A stretch of 64,000 nt of DNA from Lunularia cruciata (lineage: Eukaryota; Streptophyta; Marchantiopsida; Lunulariales; Lunulariaceae), in assembly GCA_948567375.1 (NCBI GenBank), contig OX419761.1:3474501-3538500 (forward strand), in the 5' to 3' direction. The notes beneath the pieces were generated by a model. It searched no databases, was not told where the DNA came from, and saw only the letters and a list, made by a program, of their open reading frames with translations. The position numbers were made by a program, and so were the translations under genes. Below are positions 1-12,276 of this stretch, piece by piece. The first letter of the stretch is position 1. Each line of letters opens with the position of its first letter.

Positions 1-1516
1 CGCTGCTCTCCACGCGTCTACGTCTTCCCTTCTCTCCCTGCTAATGGTCATTGCAATGTCGGTTAAGAGCAGAGGATTGAAGTCCAACTTTTGTATGATG
101 TCATCTGCTACTTCCTGCAGTCAAACTCTTTACTTACAAATCAACCATGAAGGCTTGTCTCGCATGTGCTAATTAAGCTCCCGGCAAAAATCAATCCTTA
201 CACCTGGGACTTAAAACTATAAAATTTTGACTTTTATGACTAACTGAGCCCCAAACCATCATAATCAATTGAAACCTGGACGTCACCGTTTGATGACGCT
301 TGCGAACAACGGCCTTCAATTCCTGTCGATAAACTCAACATGTAACTAGATTCAAACACGATCACAATCTGAGGATTATCCACCGATCTAATGTGAAAAC
401 CTTAATTCAAGTGGATACACTGGAGATAAAGCAGCTCATAAAACATACCTCCAGTCGTGGTGGAATTTGTCCCCAAGGCATTCCCATGTGATTCGCAAGG
501 AGCTGTCTCGCATCTTTAAGCCCCATCCGCTTCAACTCAATTACCTCCACATCTGACAGACGATCCCAAAGTTCTTTCTTCAGCTCAGATGTCACCAAGT
601 ACCTGACTCCCGGGGCTCCTGCCACCACCAACCTCTCCAAGAATTCTACCTCCACAACATCATCAACAATGATGAGCACATGCTTTTCTCTCAACCAATT
701 ATGCAGCCGCCACCGAATTTCCACACCCTTGGGAAACGAAATGTCAAAGCATCTACTATGGTCAAGCACTGCAACCGAACCTCCAGTCATTTGCAAAAGC
801 TTCAGCTGCTTCGTGAAGCAGTCTGCTCCTATCCCAGACTCCAAGTAAACAATTCCATCTGGGAATCCAGCAAACTCCTCAGCGTTCGATTTCGGCTCTT
901 GTTTTGTAATAGTCAGGTCGAGATTATGTGGCTCGCTGTTACTTTGATACTCATTCGCCAGAAATCTAACGAGGCTGGTCTTCCCGACTCCTGGATCCCC
1001 GCAGAGCACTACAATCCTGGATCCATCTCGATCCTCTACTGCGCTTTTGATTTGAGTTAATACATCAACCTGTTGAACGTACTTCTCATCCAGCCGCACC
1101 CGAGAGGTTGTGCTCACGTCCCAGAGGTCGAAGCCCCGGGATTTATCCATCAGCATGCTATCAAAATGTGTGATGACGCCGACTATCACTGGGGTCAATT
1201 CCTCAGGAAATTTTAGGGGCTTTTTGGGGGTCCAGCACCGGATGAAGCTCGGATTCCTCCATTTCTGCAGGCGTATTTGTTCTGTTCTCAACATGGCTAT
1301 GGCTATTCTCAAGACCTTGTGTACACCGGAGTCTCGCCCCATTCCGTTCTTCAGCAGCTCTATCCATTCTGTGTTCTTGTAGTGAAGTTCGTCCAGCTTT
1401 GAGGCAAAGTCGTCCAATTCTGATGTTTTGAGGTATGCACCTATGCCCAAATTCAGTAGCGAATTCCCCAGGTTGTACACCGCCGTCAAGGCTTGTTCGA
1501 CCACACTGACTGCCAT
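1..1516 (-). CDS. CC-NB-ARC (CNL-type) immune receptor, 3' end beyond the window
   Basis: Intracellular NLR-type receptor, probably an ATP/ADP-switched sensor of pathogen effectors. Exon 1 runs 1516-449 (356 codons) from an ATG in good context. An N-terminal helical region of about 140 residues precedes a P-loop GDPGVGKTS (residues 173-181) and a Walker B LIIVDD (281-286). The open frame seems to stop at 407, but CTGGAG at 449 is followed by a strong donor GTATGT. The acceptor CTGCAG ends at 115, and 114-1 continues in phase 0 with EVADDIIQKLDFNPLLLTDI, which fits the GLPL region of NB-ARC. The intron would be 448-115 (334 bp). ARC2 and any LRRs lie beyond the left edge. Class and motifs are seen directly; the splice model is inferred but keeps frame and motif order. 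Which pathogen it recognises cannot be told. Confidence 0.85.
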
Positions 1517-4500
1517 GGTTGAACTCCTCTGAAAGGCACAGGTGTCCGAAGACCTGGACTTTCGACGGATTCAATTCAGTCGGAATTTAAGCCCGGAGTT
1601 ATCACTCACATGATTTGCTTGGCGACTCGAGCTCCATACTTCACACATTTCATCAAGACCACGCCACATTCACCAAAACCAAGCTGGTCCGGTTTCTCAT
1701 AGACATGCTATGGCCCTCTGGACATCAAATTGGTCCAATGCGTCCAGAATTGACCGCTCCAGTGAAACGGACAGAAACCAAAAAGGTCACGTAACACTTA
1801 ACGGCCTCGCTCTTGTGAAGCGGGATCCAAATTCAGGAACGATGTGATTAATGACATTTCTACCACAAAGTTGAGCCTCAAAGAATGTGGAAATACACCA
1901 CTTACGGCCAACCCTTACAAAGAACCTACACACTTTTGATCATGCACAACGCTAGTCCTTGAGATTCCATTCTTGCACGGTGATCTGACTGGGTCTCCCA
2001 GTAGATACTGCGATCCTGGAAATGCCTTGTAAACAATCAAACTATCGCTTTTCTAGGGCTTTATAAGCTCTCTCCGTGCTTCTTCTATCTTCTTCTGTTC
2101 GCATCTCCACTATAATGGCAAGGCATGCCCCCGTCCCTATGCGTTGCGTCATCTCAACCTCACCCAGTGGCTGCTTACTGTTTCCTCCCCAGAATTGATT
2201 GAGTGCTAGAAAGGGTTTCACTGCTTTCGTTGACATAGTCTGACACAGTCAAAGCTACAGCCAGTAGCCTTGCTTGTACTCATTCGGAGGGCCACAGATT
2301 CAGGAAGGTTGAGCTGTCTCTAGCTCACAAGTGGGTCTTGGCTGTTCTTTTCATAATATAGGCACAAGGTATGTCAGCCTATCTGCTGGAAAGAGATCTA
2401 CACTATTTCCTCATGATTATGGGCCCCAGAATCGGGGTTACTGCAAACGATTCTCTCGTGGACGTTGTCAAAGTTGTGAATTTTCTAGTTTCGAGGTGAA
2501 AATGGTGATACTGATTCCACGAGGTTCAAACTTGACAGACCGTGATGAGCCAAGCGGCCGTGGAAGGAAGAATAAAGAACACCCTCACCTTCAGCAGTAG
2601 ACCATCGCTTGCAATTTGGATAACCGCGTTGACTTAGTCCTACGTTTCCTGACAGTGCACCTGTTCTGCACCAATTAGCAGCTCAGCCGCAATTGCCTTC
2701 GCTTCCTGCGTGAATTTCTACAATTGCACTGTTTCTTTCTCCTCGGCTTCGCAAGATGTGATCAATCTTCTCGCGATCATGCACATGAAAAACGGTACAG
2801 CTCAAGTACCCGTTCTAATTTACTCCGGGGATCTGATTCATGGCATCCAATTTTCCTTTCTAGTATACAGTTTGAGATTGATGCGCGTATTCGGGCCTCC
2901 GGGCAATAATTCCTACAAGTTTGCTTCTGGTGTAATGGCAAGATTAATTCCCTGGTCAGAGTAACCCGGGAGTTAATGACATCCAAGGTTTTAGAAATGC
3001 TTTGCTCATCCCGATGATCAATTCAATCCACAGAGTATCTTACTCGCTTCTGAAGCCCGAACTGTTGTTTTCTGACAGGGTCCTACATATATTTGCAGCA
3101 TATATTTTATATAATTACAAAGTTGTGTTTGATGGGAAGCAGTTGCTTTTCGTATATACATGGAGAGCAGTCCGAGAATGATTTGTTCGCAACAGGAAAG
3201 GCCAGCGCTGCAGTGACTGAGTTGATTGTTTGTTGAAGAATGTAACCCGTCACGACCGAGACTGTTTCATCCCCCAAAGAGTTCCAGCCATTGGTTGGAG
3301 CCGTACATCAAAAGGCATTTGTACAGGAGAGCTGAGAACTATCTGCAGTAGATCGTTCAGGTCTGTGATTGTATCATGGCGGAAATTTGAGCTGCACGAC
3401 AGACCTGGGAGGTTCTCGGCACACTCCATGGGCAAGTTATTAGATACATGAATGTCTCGTTGGTTTATAACCATGCAGGAAGTGCTTGTGAGTGGAGTTT
3501 ATACGTGAGCTTGTGTGGGCGGTGGTTGCCAAGGCATGACTGCGTGTCCAATGCCTTTATACTCTCGTCTACAAGCAGGGACCATGTGTATAAGACTTGC
3601 ACAAGGTGCGTCCCAATCTAGCACTCCGCATGCTCGCTCAGCAGGATGAACCCGGAGAATTCCATCTTAATTACTCGATGGATCCCAGTTTGTAGACACC
3701 AGTACTAGTACTGTTTCTTCATTCCATCATCTTGTCCCTTCTACATTGAATAGACAAGATATGATTATGAATCCTCGTACGTAGCTGCTGGTTGCCTCTA
3801 CATTTCTCTGTTGTTTCTGTTGGATTCTGATATCTGTCTGATCATGAGGTTCTCTCTCGGCATGGATTAGAAGTAGATCTTTTGGTTTGATTCGAGCTGT
3901 TTGTAGATATCCAGTTGGAAGTCAGTTATTCAAATTGATGAAACAGGTCCAATCCTTAAGCTTTAAGTTGCTGCTTTGATCAGCAATGTCATGAATCTGA
4001 AGGCCTTGGAATTGTTTACATTCTGCTCTAATAAACTGAGAAAAAGTAGGCATTTATTCTGAGGTGCTGTCTCCTTTGAGAGTCAACTTCTCTCATCCAT
4101 AGGCACATCCATACAGTTTCAGAACTCGTCTCGTGGAAGATTCAGTTCTTCACGAGACTCACTTTGTCGGATAATCAAGGTGAGCCTTTTCTAATGGCCC
4201 TAGAGCTTTTAGTATAGACGACCAGCAGTATCTAATCAAACTTGGGGTTGATTGTGAACATCTGGCACTGAATCACCTATAATACAAGAAAACTCGATTC
4301 AGGACGTGTTTCACTACTTGAAGGTCAATCAACCAAACTTATTGCCGCTTGTCGAATGGTCAAACTTAATCTGCTTCACTGTACGATCATGAGTAAAAGT
4401 CGTAATACTGGTTGAAAGTCATGATCATGGTAATCTCCGAACCTAACTATCTACTGGCCTTTGCGAGAGCTACATCCATCTTATCTAAAGGAGCAGAAAT

Positions 4501-6249
4501 TACGTCAACAATTTTTCCTTGTCGAGCCAGCATTTAAGCTTGTATTCAGAGATGTGAATTCCATATACATGAACGCGGACCTAGATCGAGTTCTAGCCTT
4601 TCGTCCATCCAAGAGTAAGCAACACCTAATCTTGTCAGTATAATTATCGTTGTTTAGTTACTCTCCACTACAGGAGATAGAAAACAGATGTACGGTAATA
4701 AGAATTTATATGCGAGTATCAATTATTGGAAGGAATGAATGAATCCAAGTCGTTATTCTCGGAACAGATTATACCTTTTCTTCGAATATCGTCTCTGAAC
4801 AGGTGTCATATATGCCTGGGTGATATGCAAGGAATGCTTTATACATACACTACAATGAGATTCATCACCTCACCTTCAGACATCTTTGGCATGAAAGGAA
4901 GATTCTCACAGCAGATTTTCACTCAATGTACATTTTCTTGATCAGGAAGATTGCTGTACTGAATCCAGAACTTATGTTTAGAATAGGGGTGAAAATCGAA
5001 ACTGTATGGGACTTTAAACCAAGTATATGGAAACGTGAGGCCACGTGGACGATTTACGAGAGGAACAGAGTCTGCTGAATCTATCTCCAAGGCTTCAATT
5101 CGTCGGGACCCTGCAAGGATAGGAATCTGTTGATGCGTCGTGTTTGCGAGAACCCCGACATAGACGGTCTCATCGTTCGTGGTGAGGATGGAACCGACCG
5201 GACTTGATTAGACTCATTCTCTTCTTTAAATACGGTCAACCCTTATGATCATGACCTACATATGGATGACACAGCAGCAAAGAATCACACCTTGGAAGTA
5301 CTGGACGGCACCTTACTCGTCACTCACCTGCAGCTGGGTGACGATTGTGTGCAATCGAATATAAATTGAAGGACACCAGCATCAAACTTAGATAAACTGC
5401 TACATATACTGGAAACTTCTACTTGCAAGTTGTCTTAGTGACAATGTCATGCAGGTTGCGCGGTTTCCATGGTTTTGCAGAACTGAAAAAGTTCTTCTGT
5501 AACCGCTGTTCCCCAAGCAAACCGAATAAGAAATTTGCCACCTGCATCAGTACCCAATCGTATAACAACTGATCGACGACCATTCATCCACTGTGACGCC
5601 GAAGGCTTCAGAACAGAACTGGGACTCAGGATTTGACGATTTCTTGAGCAATCTCGACGGGACGTTTGTAGATAATCGAATCCAATCCGATAAAGCCTCG
5701 CGAGCATTAACTTCGATTGGACGACAGAGATAGCGAGTCCAATCCTACACTAAACAGAGAAGTTGACGTGGTCTCTAACAGTACTCGCGCAGCCATTGAA
5801 CAACTGGCACGGTAAGTTTCTATAGCTCCATGAACAAACTAGACCGGGTTGTTGGTAGGATCTCAACCAAATCGACCAGTAACAATTCTTCCAAAGCTTA
5901 TGGTGACCGAGGACAAGCGCGCATCAACAGAACTCAAAGATTCTGAGGAGAAATCTGAAGAAGTTAGATTTAACGGACATATAGAGTCCAAAATCACGGT
6001 TCTGATTGAGAGCCACACTTGGTCTTCATCGCGCAGATTAGGCGTATGAATCGGCTTTTCATGACATACGTCTGCAGTAGGCAGGAGAAAAATATGGAAT
6101 ATGGAGTATTTTGAACATTGTTTTGAGTATTACCGCAGCAGGAATATGCAATTTGGTGGGCATGATAGTCGACCACGTCTCTGAAATTTGGGATCCCGGA
6201 AGAAGCCTCAAGAAAGAGTAGAATCAGTTCTACTTCAATTAACATTAGG
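1517..6249. other. Gene-poor interval upstream of the CNL gene
   Basis: No open frame here has a recognisable domain. The longest, 5447-5707 on the minus strand (86 codons) and 3250-3474 on the minus strand, start well enough but carry no motif I know, and their composition does not differ clearly from background. The first few hundred bases above 1516 should hold the promoter and 5' UTR of the CNL gene; no TATA box is convincing enough to call. Confidence 0.5.
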
Positions 6250-7407
6250 TTCAGTATAAAAATATAAATTGAGGAATAGTTGAATGAAATAATTTAAGAA
6301 AAATTTCTGAGTCCAAATATATTTAATACATAATATTTAAATTTGAAAAAATTACTTTGAAGTACTTTGAATTGAATTCCTTTGAATTACGTAAACCCTA
6401 ATCTCACCTGAATAGTATTCCCTACAAGAGAATTAGAAATAATATATAAATCGTATATACAATATCGTAAGGAAATTTAAAAGTGAGGGAGATTTGGTTT
6501 GTCCACAATAATTGAGACATGCTTGAAGGTGATATTATGGTCACTATAGATTCTAAGCAATCACAAATTTATTTAAATATCTGTAGAATGCATCTTGGAT
6601 CATCCTATAGAAAGCGGAAAGGGTATTCTTAAGGTTGAATTGGATACCCATATAATAGAACGGCATAACTTCATCATTGATTCGAGAACATATATTCCCC
6701 ATTCAATGATGAAAGCAACTTGCTTTCTATCTAATATGTAATATAATAGTTGTTTGGTTATACTAATTAAATCCATCCAAAAAAGACTACATGTCTTGCT
6801 ATTACATCTTACATGTCTAGCATTAGTTTGGTGTAAGTCTAAGTCATTAATCATAGAAGCACTTGCAATATTAAATATCCTCAATAAATTAATATTGCTA
6901 TTTTTGAGAACTATGATCGTGGCCCATGATTCATGAGAGATAGATAGTTAATTGAGTGGAAATTGGGTAGATGAACATTACCTCCATAAGCGTTTAGTCT
7001 TACCTTTCACTTATTTTGTGCAATTTGAGGTTGTCCAATATTCCGTCTACAAATGAGCTACACATCATCCACACCACACCGTCTATCTATCGTATATTCA
7101 TACATCGTGTCCTTTTGTTATGAGTTATCTCATAACAATACATTCTTAAGTGTTAACAAGTGAGTTGTTGCTCATTTTATAAACCATCCAAAGTTGCAAC
7201 TTATCTTGACCACTTGATTTTGATGCTTGTTGAGAGTGTTTGGATCGAAGTTCCCATTTACTCCTCACTTGTTCTCCAATTCATAAGATACTTTCCTTGT
7301 ATGGTATCTACTATTAGCGTTTTATCTCTACTAGGAGTTTCTTGTAATTAGTGGAAAGCTAAGTTACAAATTGTCAAGATTTTAAAGAATGATGTTGATA
7401 TTTTCTT

Positions 7408-7680
7408 ATGGCTGAATCTTCTAAAGTATCAAAAGAATCTTTTACTTTACAATCTATTCATACATAATTGCAGACTTTCTTAACATCCAATGATAGTTCC
7501 TTTTTCAAAATTTATGCAAATTGGGAAATTATATAATTTAAATACCATCTTTGTAAGATTCATATCACAATTGGACCAAGTTTATTTTTATTAAGTTAAT
7601 ATCGTAGCTTCTTGTTTATTAGACATCTCATCCTACCAATTAATTTTGTCCACTTACTAGATTTTAATTCTTTCCCTTAG
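7408..7680 (+). pseudogene. Possible decayed retroelement reading frame
   Basis: From ATG 7408 one frame keeps a protein-like composition for 90 codons (MAESSKVSKESFTLQSIHT, then further segments). It is broken only by TAA codons, several of which look like former CAA glutamine codons. Slightly upstream, near 7300, a TATGGTATC sequence is weakly like a retrotransposon primer-binding site. No diagnostic domain is visible, so identity is unproven. Confidence 0.2.
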
Positions 7681-8749
7681 TTACTAAGATTTATTATGAT
7701 ATGGTTTATTTGTTTAATACAAGTCTTCTTCCTCTTATCTTTTATGTAGGATACATCCTTATCATCCAAATTATATATTATTTTGCTATTATGTACTTTG
7801 TTAAGAGAAGATCTAACTGTTTGAATTGAAATGTAACTCTTTGAGATACTATACTTACGATATACACCATACACCGTAATATTATAGAGATTGTAAGCAT
7901 ATAAATATATATAATTGTAACATTGTATGCTCTCAAGCATAGCTCACAATCTTCTTCGGGTCCAAACATGCGTGCTCCTACTCAAAGCTTTCATAAAAGA
8001 TCATGGTCCGTCTATGTTGCAGAGAATCACACTTGTCAATTTATTTGTGCCTTGTGTGGGTTTGCAACTTATCTGCTCACATGTATATTAGACTCCTCAG
8101 TTTGTATTTCAACACAAGTATGATGAAAAGCATGCAAGTGCACCAAGAGGCCTGCCCAAAAGAGCGCGTGCACGTTATTCCTTGGCAACCAAATGACATA
8201 AGCCAGCTACAAAAGGCCAATGTTTATCCCGCCCAAGTAGCACATGCTAACTTGACATGTGACGGACTAGCATGTCCCATTTCACATACGACCGAGGCAC
8301 ACACAAAGCTTCCATTCCCTTCCCTCCCCACAATTTCAAGCACTTTTTGATTCTCCTTTCAAAATCCTTTTTCATTTTTCCCTAAAAGTACTTGTTTGCT
8401 ATTAATCTCTTGTCAATATTTAGTCTTTGGAGGAACTCACCTCCCGCTTTTACGTTGCATTCTCAAATAGCTTGACTAGTAGACAATGCCACGTGGCGCA
8501 ACAGGTCTAGATCGATATTCTTTGATCCTTATGTTTGTTTCATGATTATCTCTATTTTGATGAGACTTCAACTCAAGTATTGACAAAATAGGATGCTTCT
8601 CTTTCATGGATCTGTAGATTTTGCATGAAGTTACTACAAGATTGATTCTTTTAGCTCCTTACTAAACCAATCATTTCGTATTTTCAATACAATCTTATGT
8701 TACCATTCTTACATGCTAAATTGCTAACATGGATGTTTTAACGTTTAGG

Positions 8750-9180
8750 TGTAAACGTTTTTAACTCTTGCCAAGAACCAATCAAGAATACACCTTTGCA
8801 CTAGACTTGCTTTGCCTAATATTTACCAAGATTTTGTGTCTTGTCATCGATTCACAATGAATATGTTTTTTCTTTATTGTTAATTATAAGTGAAACGATG
8901 TAATGTAATGAAAAGTTCTATACTCTCTACTATTATCTTCAAATCAAATTGTTGAAAATTAAGGTATGAGTATTTTGACTCTCGCAAAGAACCCATCAGT
9001 AACATAAAATTGTCTAAGACTTGCTTTCCCTAATACTACTTCCACTAAAGATTTTGAAAAATTTTAAGTTAGTTTTCAATGAATATATCGTCTTGATTAT
9101 AAATATGAGTGGAGCAATGATATTGCTCATAATGGAATATAATTTTCTATATTCTTTACTTTCAAATTTATCTAAAAAAT
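8750..9180. repeat. Degenerate two-unit tandem repeat, about 220-bp period
   Basis: The stretch from about 8756 (AACTCTTGCCAAGAACC) through GACTTGCTTTGCCTAATA and the following CACAATGAATATG is echoed from about 8976 (GACTCTCGCAAAGAACC), with GACTTGCTTTCCCTAATA and CAATGAATATATCG in the same order. Identity is visibly incomplete, so the duplication is old. It could be a relic of a satellite or of paired LTR-like ends. Confidence 0.4.
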
Positions 9181-10190
9181 ATTTTATATATTCACTAAGT
9201 TCATATTTATTTAAAAAATCAGTGGAATTTTTTTGGATTCATCAAAATACCATTCCCTCTTTTTTAATTTTGCTGAACATGGGTTTCTATCAAATGAGAT
9301 GCTCAATTTACAATTGCATTGTATAAATAGTAAGATTATTTACGATTTTTATCATTATTAGTATTATCAAAGTAAAGAAAGGTCAGTTCATTAGTAAAAC
9401 AAATAAAATATATTCCATCTTTGACAAAAGTGACAAGTAAAAGCCAAAAGGTTCATATAAATATAAATAATATACAGAAAGCTTAAAAATAATGAATGAA
9501 TGAAATAGTATTTGGGTATAAATCATAAAAAAGAAACCCAATATATATGAAGAGATTGAATATAGAACCAAAAAGTCCATTTATTATATCCTTCTTCTAA
9601 TAAAAAGAAAACTAGAATTTGAGAAGTACTAAAAGTTTTCAACTCTTTAAAACTAAAAAGAGTCATAATCATGATGTCCATGATGAAGCTTAATTACTTA
9701 ATTACTCTCTAGTGAAGTTTTTAGATACTTTACACCACAAAAATATCTAATTCATTGAAATATTATCCATTTTGAAAATATATCTTATTAAAGAATGATA
9801 TTCTAAATTTATTGTATTAATGTATAATATGCTAATTCTATATAGTTCATCTCATTATTATAATATTTTACTTTGGTTAAACCCTCTTGTTTTCTTTCAA
9901 ATAGATCAATTGTGTACGCGAGTCCTTTATGAGTAAATATTTTTTGCTATTCTTTCCACGTTTGAGCCTTTTACCAAGGAGTCGTTGAATCCTTCACTAC
10001 TAATGGTGGTGATTTGGCTTGGAGTCGGATCGAATGATTGGCTGGAGATCATTGCTATATATATATCTTTCTCCTTGGTTGTAACTTCGGAGGATAAATA
10101 TGGATATGGAACATTAACAAAGTTTTAGAGTAATCACTTTTGTTGAACATATTTCCCATGATTATCGCTATGACATAGTATTAATTCTGG

Positions 10191-11129
10191 ATATGAAAGA
10201 TCTCCAAATTACTCCGATGTATGTTCAAGTTAATTGCATTGAAGTTAAAAGCATTGGAAAATGTACGGTACAAGGGAAAAGGAAGGAATGGGCCCAGGCC
10301 ACTGCAATGCAATGGTCATTTGTCCAATTCCAACCAAATCCCAATCCAAATTTGTCAACTTCCAACCCAAATCAGTATTCTTTTGAAGACATAAGGAGCA
10401 CAGCTATCACCAACGCCGACTCACCAAATTACAACCAGTGAATCGAAAATGGCAGTGGCATGTACTCGATCGATACTTGCAAGAAATGATAGGAGGCTAT
10501 ACGATAGCAATCATGAAGTCGATCCCTACAAGGCATGACAGGAAATAATCGAAGGATAGGAAAGAGTCAATAGCGGACATTGGTAGACCTTTGCAAGGCA
10601 TGAGAGGAAGGAGTCGCAAGAACAACTGATCCCTAGGAAGAGAGAAAGAAAAGGTTTCGCAAACAATGCATATGGACAAAAAGTGAAACCGAGAAGGTTT
10701 TGCAGTACTGCGGATGCACTAGAAGTGAAACAGCAACAGGGTTTTCCAATATTGCAGGTAGACAGCAAGTGAACCAAGAGCTGATTTACGGAGCATCCTA
10801 GAATTCTGGAAAAGTGACAACAATCCAATTGAAACATCTTGACTGTTATTGACTAAAGGAAGTACCAATATGTTGTTCTCCTTGAGCTCGACAGCGATGA
10901 GGAGGTATTCTTGAAGATATTGTAGGTACCTGTGGGGAAACGAGGTTCTCATCTTCCTGCGTTATAAATTGGAAAACAATGTGTAAAGCACAGATACAAC
11001 CTAGAGACAAACACCTTGCACCATCGGAATCTCCAATCTTCTGTTTCCGAACCAGGGGCCACGCTTATGTCAAGTGGAACATTGTCACTAAATCCTCAAA
11101 ACTTCAGCTCTAACCTCCTAATTTCACTT
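10191..11129. other. Interval with no recognised gene
   Basis: A plus-strand frame from 10193 (82 codons) has an Asn/Pro-rich stretch and no domain. Overlapping minus-strand frames near 10.5-10.95 kb look like chance frames over a purine-rich stretch. That stretch contains two imperfect copies of CAAGGCATGA (near 10531 and 10595). Confidence 0.35.
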
Positions 11130-11383
11130 GGGTTCTAATCCTGAACATCCAGCTCTAGGCATAGATTTATCAAAGCAAAACGTAGTGAGGTCCCTGTACC
11201 CAAAGAAACGTCACACAGAGAGAGTAAGGTCCGACCAGCTCTGGACCGCTTTGAAAGGGTTCTAACCCTGGACATCCAGCTCTAGGCATAGATTTATCAA
11301 AGCAAAACGTAGTGAGGTCCCTGTACCCAAAGAAACGTCACACAGAGAGAGTAAGGTCCGACCAGCTCTGGACCGCTTTGAAA
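11130..11383. repeat. 127-bp tandem duplication, two nearly identical units
   Basis: Units 11130-11256 and 11257-11383 both begin GGGTTCTAA and end GCTTTGAAA. They differ only in a few bases near the start (AATCCTGAAC against AACCCTGGAC). The flanking AAAACTTCAGCTC occurs just before unit 1 (about 11097) and just after unit 2 (about 11381), so the duplicated block may once have been longer. Near identity points to a recent event. Confidence 0.85.
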
Positions 11384-11483
11384 AACTTCAGCTCAAATCG
11401 AGCTTGCAGTTGAAGGAAAACAGAGAAAAGCGAACAGCAATACGACCACGAACCAATTCAGGGTCAAAACACGCGATTGTCCA

Positions 11484-11723
11484 TCACTGCTGTGGAACAT
11501 TCAGAATCTCTTCTTTCTTCGACCCTAAAGTGACAAACCCTCCGTCGTCTTCAACCCTAGCTGAAATCCACTTTTCGATCAGCATACCAGCCCCTAAACC
11601 AGCCAACGCGATCGTCCCGTAAATACCGATCGAGACAATCAACGGTCGCTGCGGTAAGAAATAGACCTCGGGAGCTAATCGCGATTTGGGAGGTCTTCCT
11701 TTCGCACTGGCAGCCTTCTCCAT
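11484..11723 (-). CDS. Small single-pass membrane protein, 79 aa, function unknown
   Basis: An intronless frame starts at ATGGAG (11723), a good plant start context, and encodes 79 residues. The N-terminus is basic (KGRPPKSR, residues 8-15). One clear hydrophobic helix, LIVSIGIYGTIALAGLGAGM (about 28-47), follows, then an acidic, charged tail. This layout is typical of small organelle or endomembrane subunits. I do not recognise the family, so no role is given. About 110 bp upstream lies a short retroelement tail flanked by a 23-bp direct repeat. It could also be a chance frame, but the start context and helix-plus-tail layout argue for a real gene. Confidence 0.45.
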   Translation of the reverse strand: MEKAASAKGRPPKSRLAPEVYFLPQRPLIVSIGIYGTIALAGLGAGMLIEKWISARVEDDGGFVTLGSKKEEILNVPQQ

Positions 11724-11831
11724 TGTAAGATACAGAGGAAAGCGAACTGCAACTTCACCACAAACAGTAATTGTCGGTCACAAGACAAGATTGTTTATCA
11801 TGGCTGCGAGATTACTAAGGCGCGATCTCGA

Positions 11832-11926
11832 GATCGAAGCCAATTGCTCTCTACAAGGAAAAAAGGCGACCGCGTAGAAAACACGAAGGATGGGATGACG
11901 AAGGATCGAAGACAATTGCTCTCTAC
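11832..11926 (-). repeat. Short 3' tail of a non-LTR retroelement with target-site duplication
   Basis: The 49-bp insert 11855-11903 contains GGCGACCGCG and ACGAAGGATGGGA, the minus-strand form of the 3' tail shared by the non-LTR copies in this window. It is bracketed by a 23-bp direct repeat (11832-11854 and 11904-11926) that differs at one base. The layout is that of a strongly 5'-truncated target-primed insertion. Confidence 0.7.
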
Positions 11927-12265
11927 TACTATTGATTTTGTCTGCGATCACATCTGTTGTCCATCTTCTGGTCAAGAAATCTCGTAGTGGACCAGCCACC
12001 GCATTTGAGGAAAAGACACTCACTCTTTCTGTCACCAAACCCCGTAAGCCTTCAAGAAACAAGCACAAGAAAGAGGGACTGAATGGAGTGGAGTGGATTT
12101 CGTCGGAGGGCGGAGAAGTTATGGCTGTGGTTTGTCATCTCCTGAGCCCTACTTGTTGGCTTCTAATAGTGGGTTCAATCCTCTAAGGGACGTGCGTTAG
12201 TCTGGATGGAACGGAGCTCCATTCGTTCGTGGTATCATTTGTGAATCTTGAGGCTAGATAACCTA
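11927..12265. other. Interval without a recognised gene
   Basis: Plus- and minus-strand frames overlap here, but none has an ATG start together with a recognisable domain. It may include the upstream region of the small membrane-protein gene at 11723. Confidence 0.35.
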
Positions 12266-12276
12266 TTGATTTAGAA

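Larger units (their letters stand above)
6250..10190. other. Very AT-rich interval without recognisable genes
   Basis: Base composition changes sharply near 6250: long A/T runs dominate until about 10.1 kb, unlike the mixed composition on either side. Open frames are short and low in complexity. A possibly decayed retroelement leader lies near 7.3-7.7 kb and a degenerate repeat near 8.75-9.18 kb. The stretch looks like old mobile or satellite DNA that lost G and C by mutation, which is an inference. Confidence 0.45.

Noticed and set aside
680-1382. Plus-strand frames over the CNL gene
   Set aside because: They are shadows of the minus-strand NB-ARC exon and have no domain.
1517-6249. A second, decayed NLR in the left interval
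   Set aside because: A minus-strand frame near 3250-3474 has a few Leu/Asn-rich pieces, but no LRR spacing and no NB-ARC motif.
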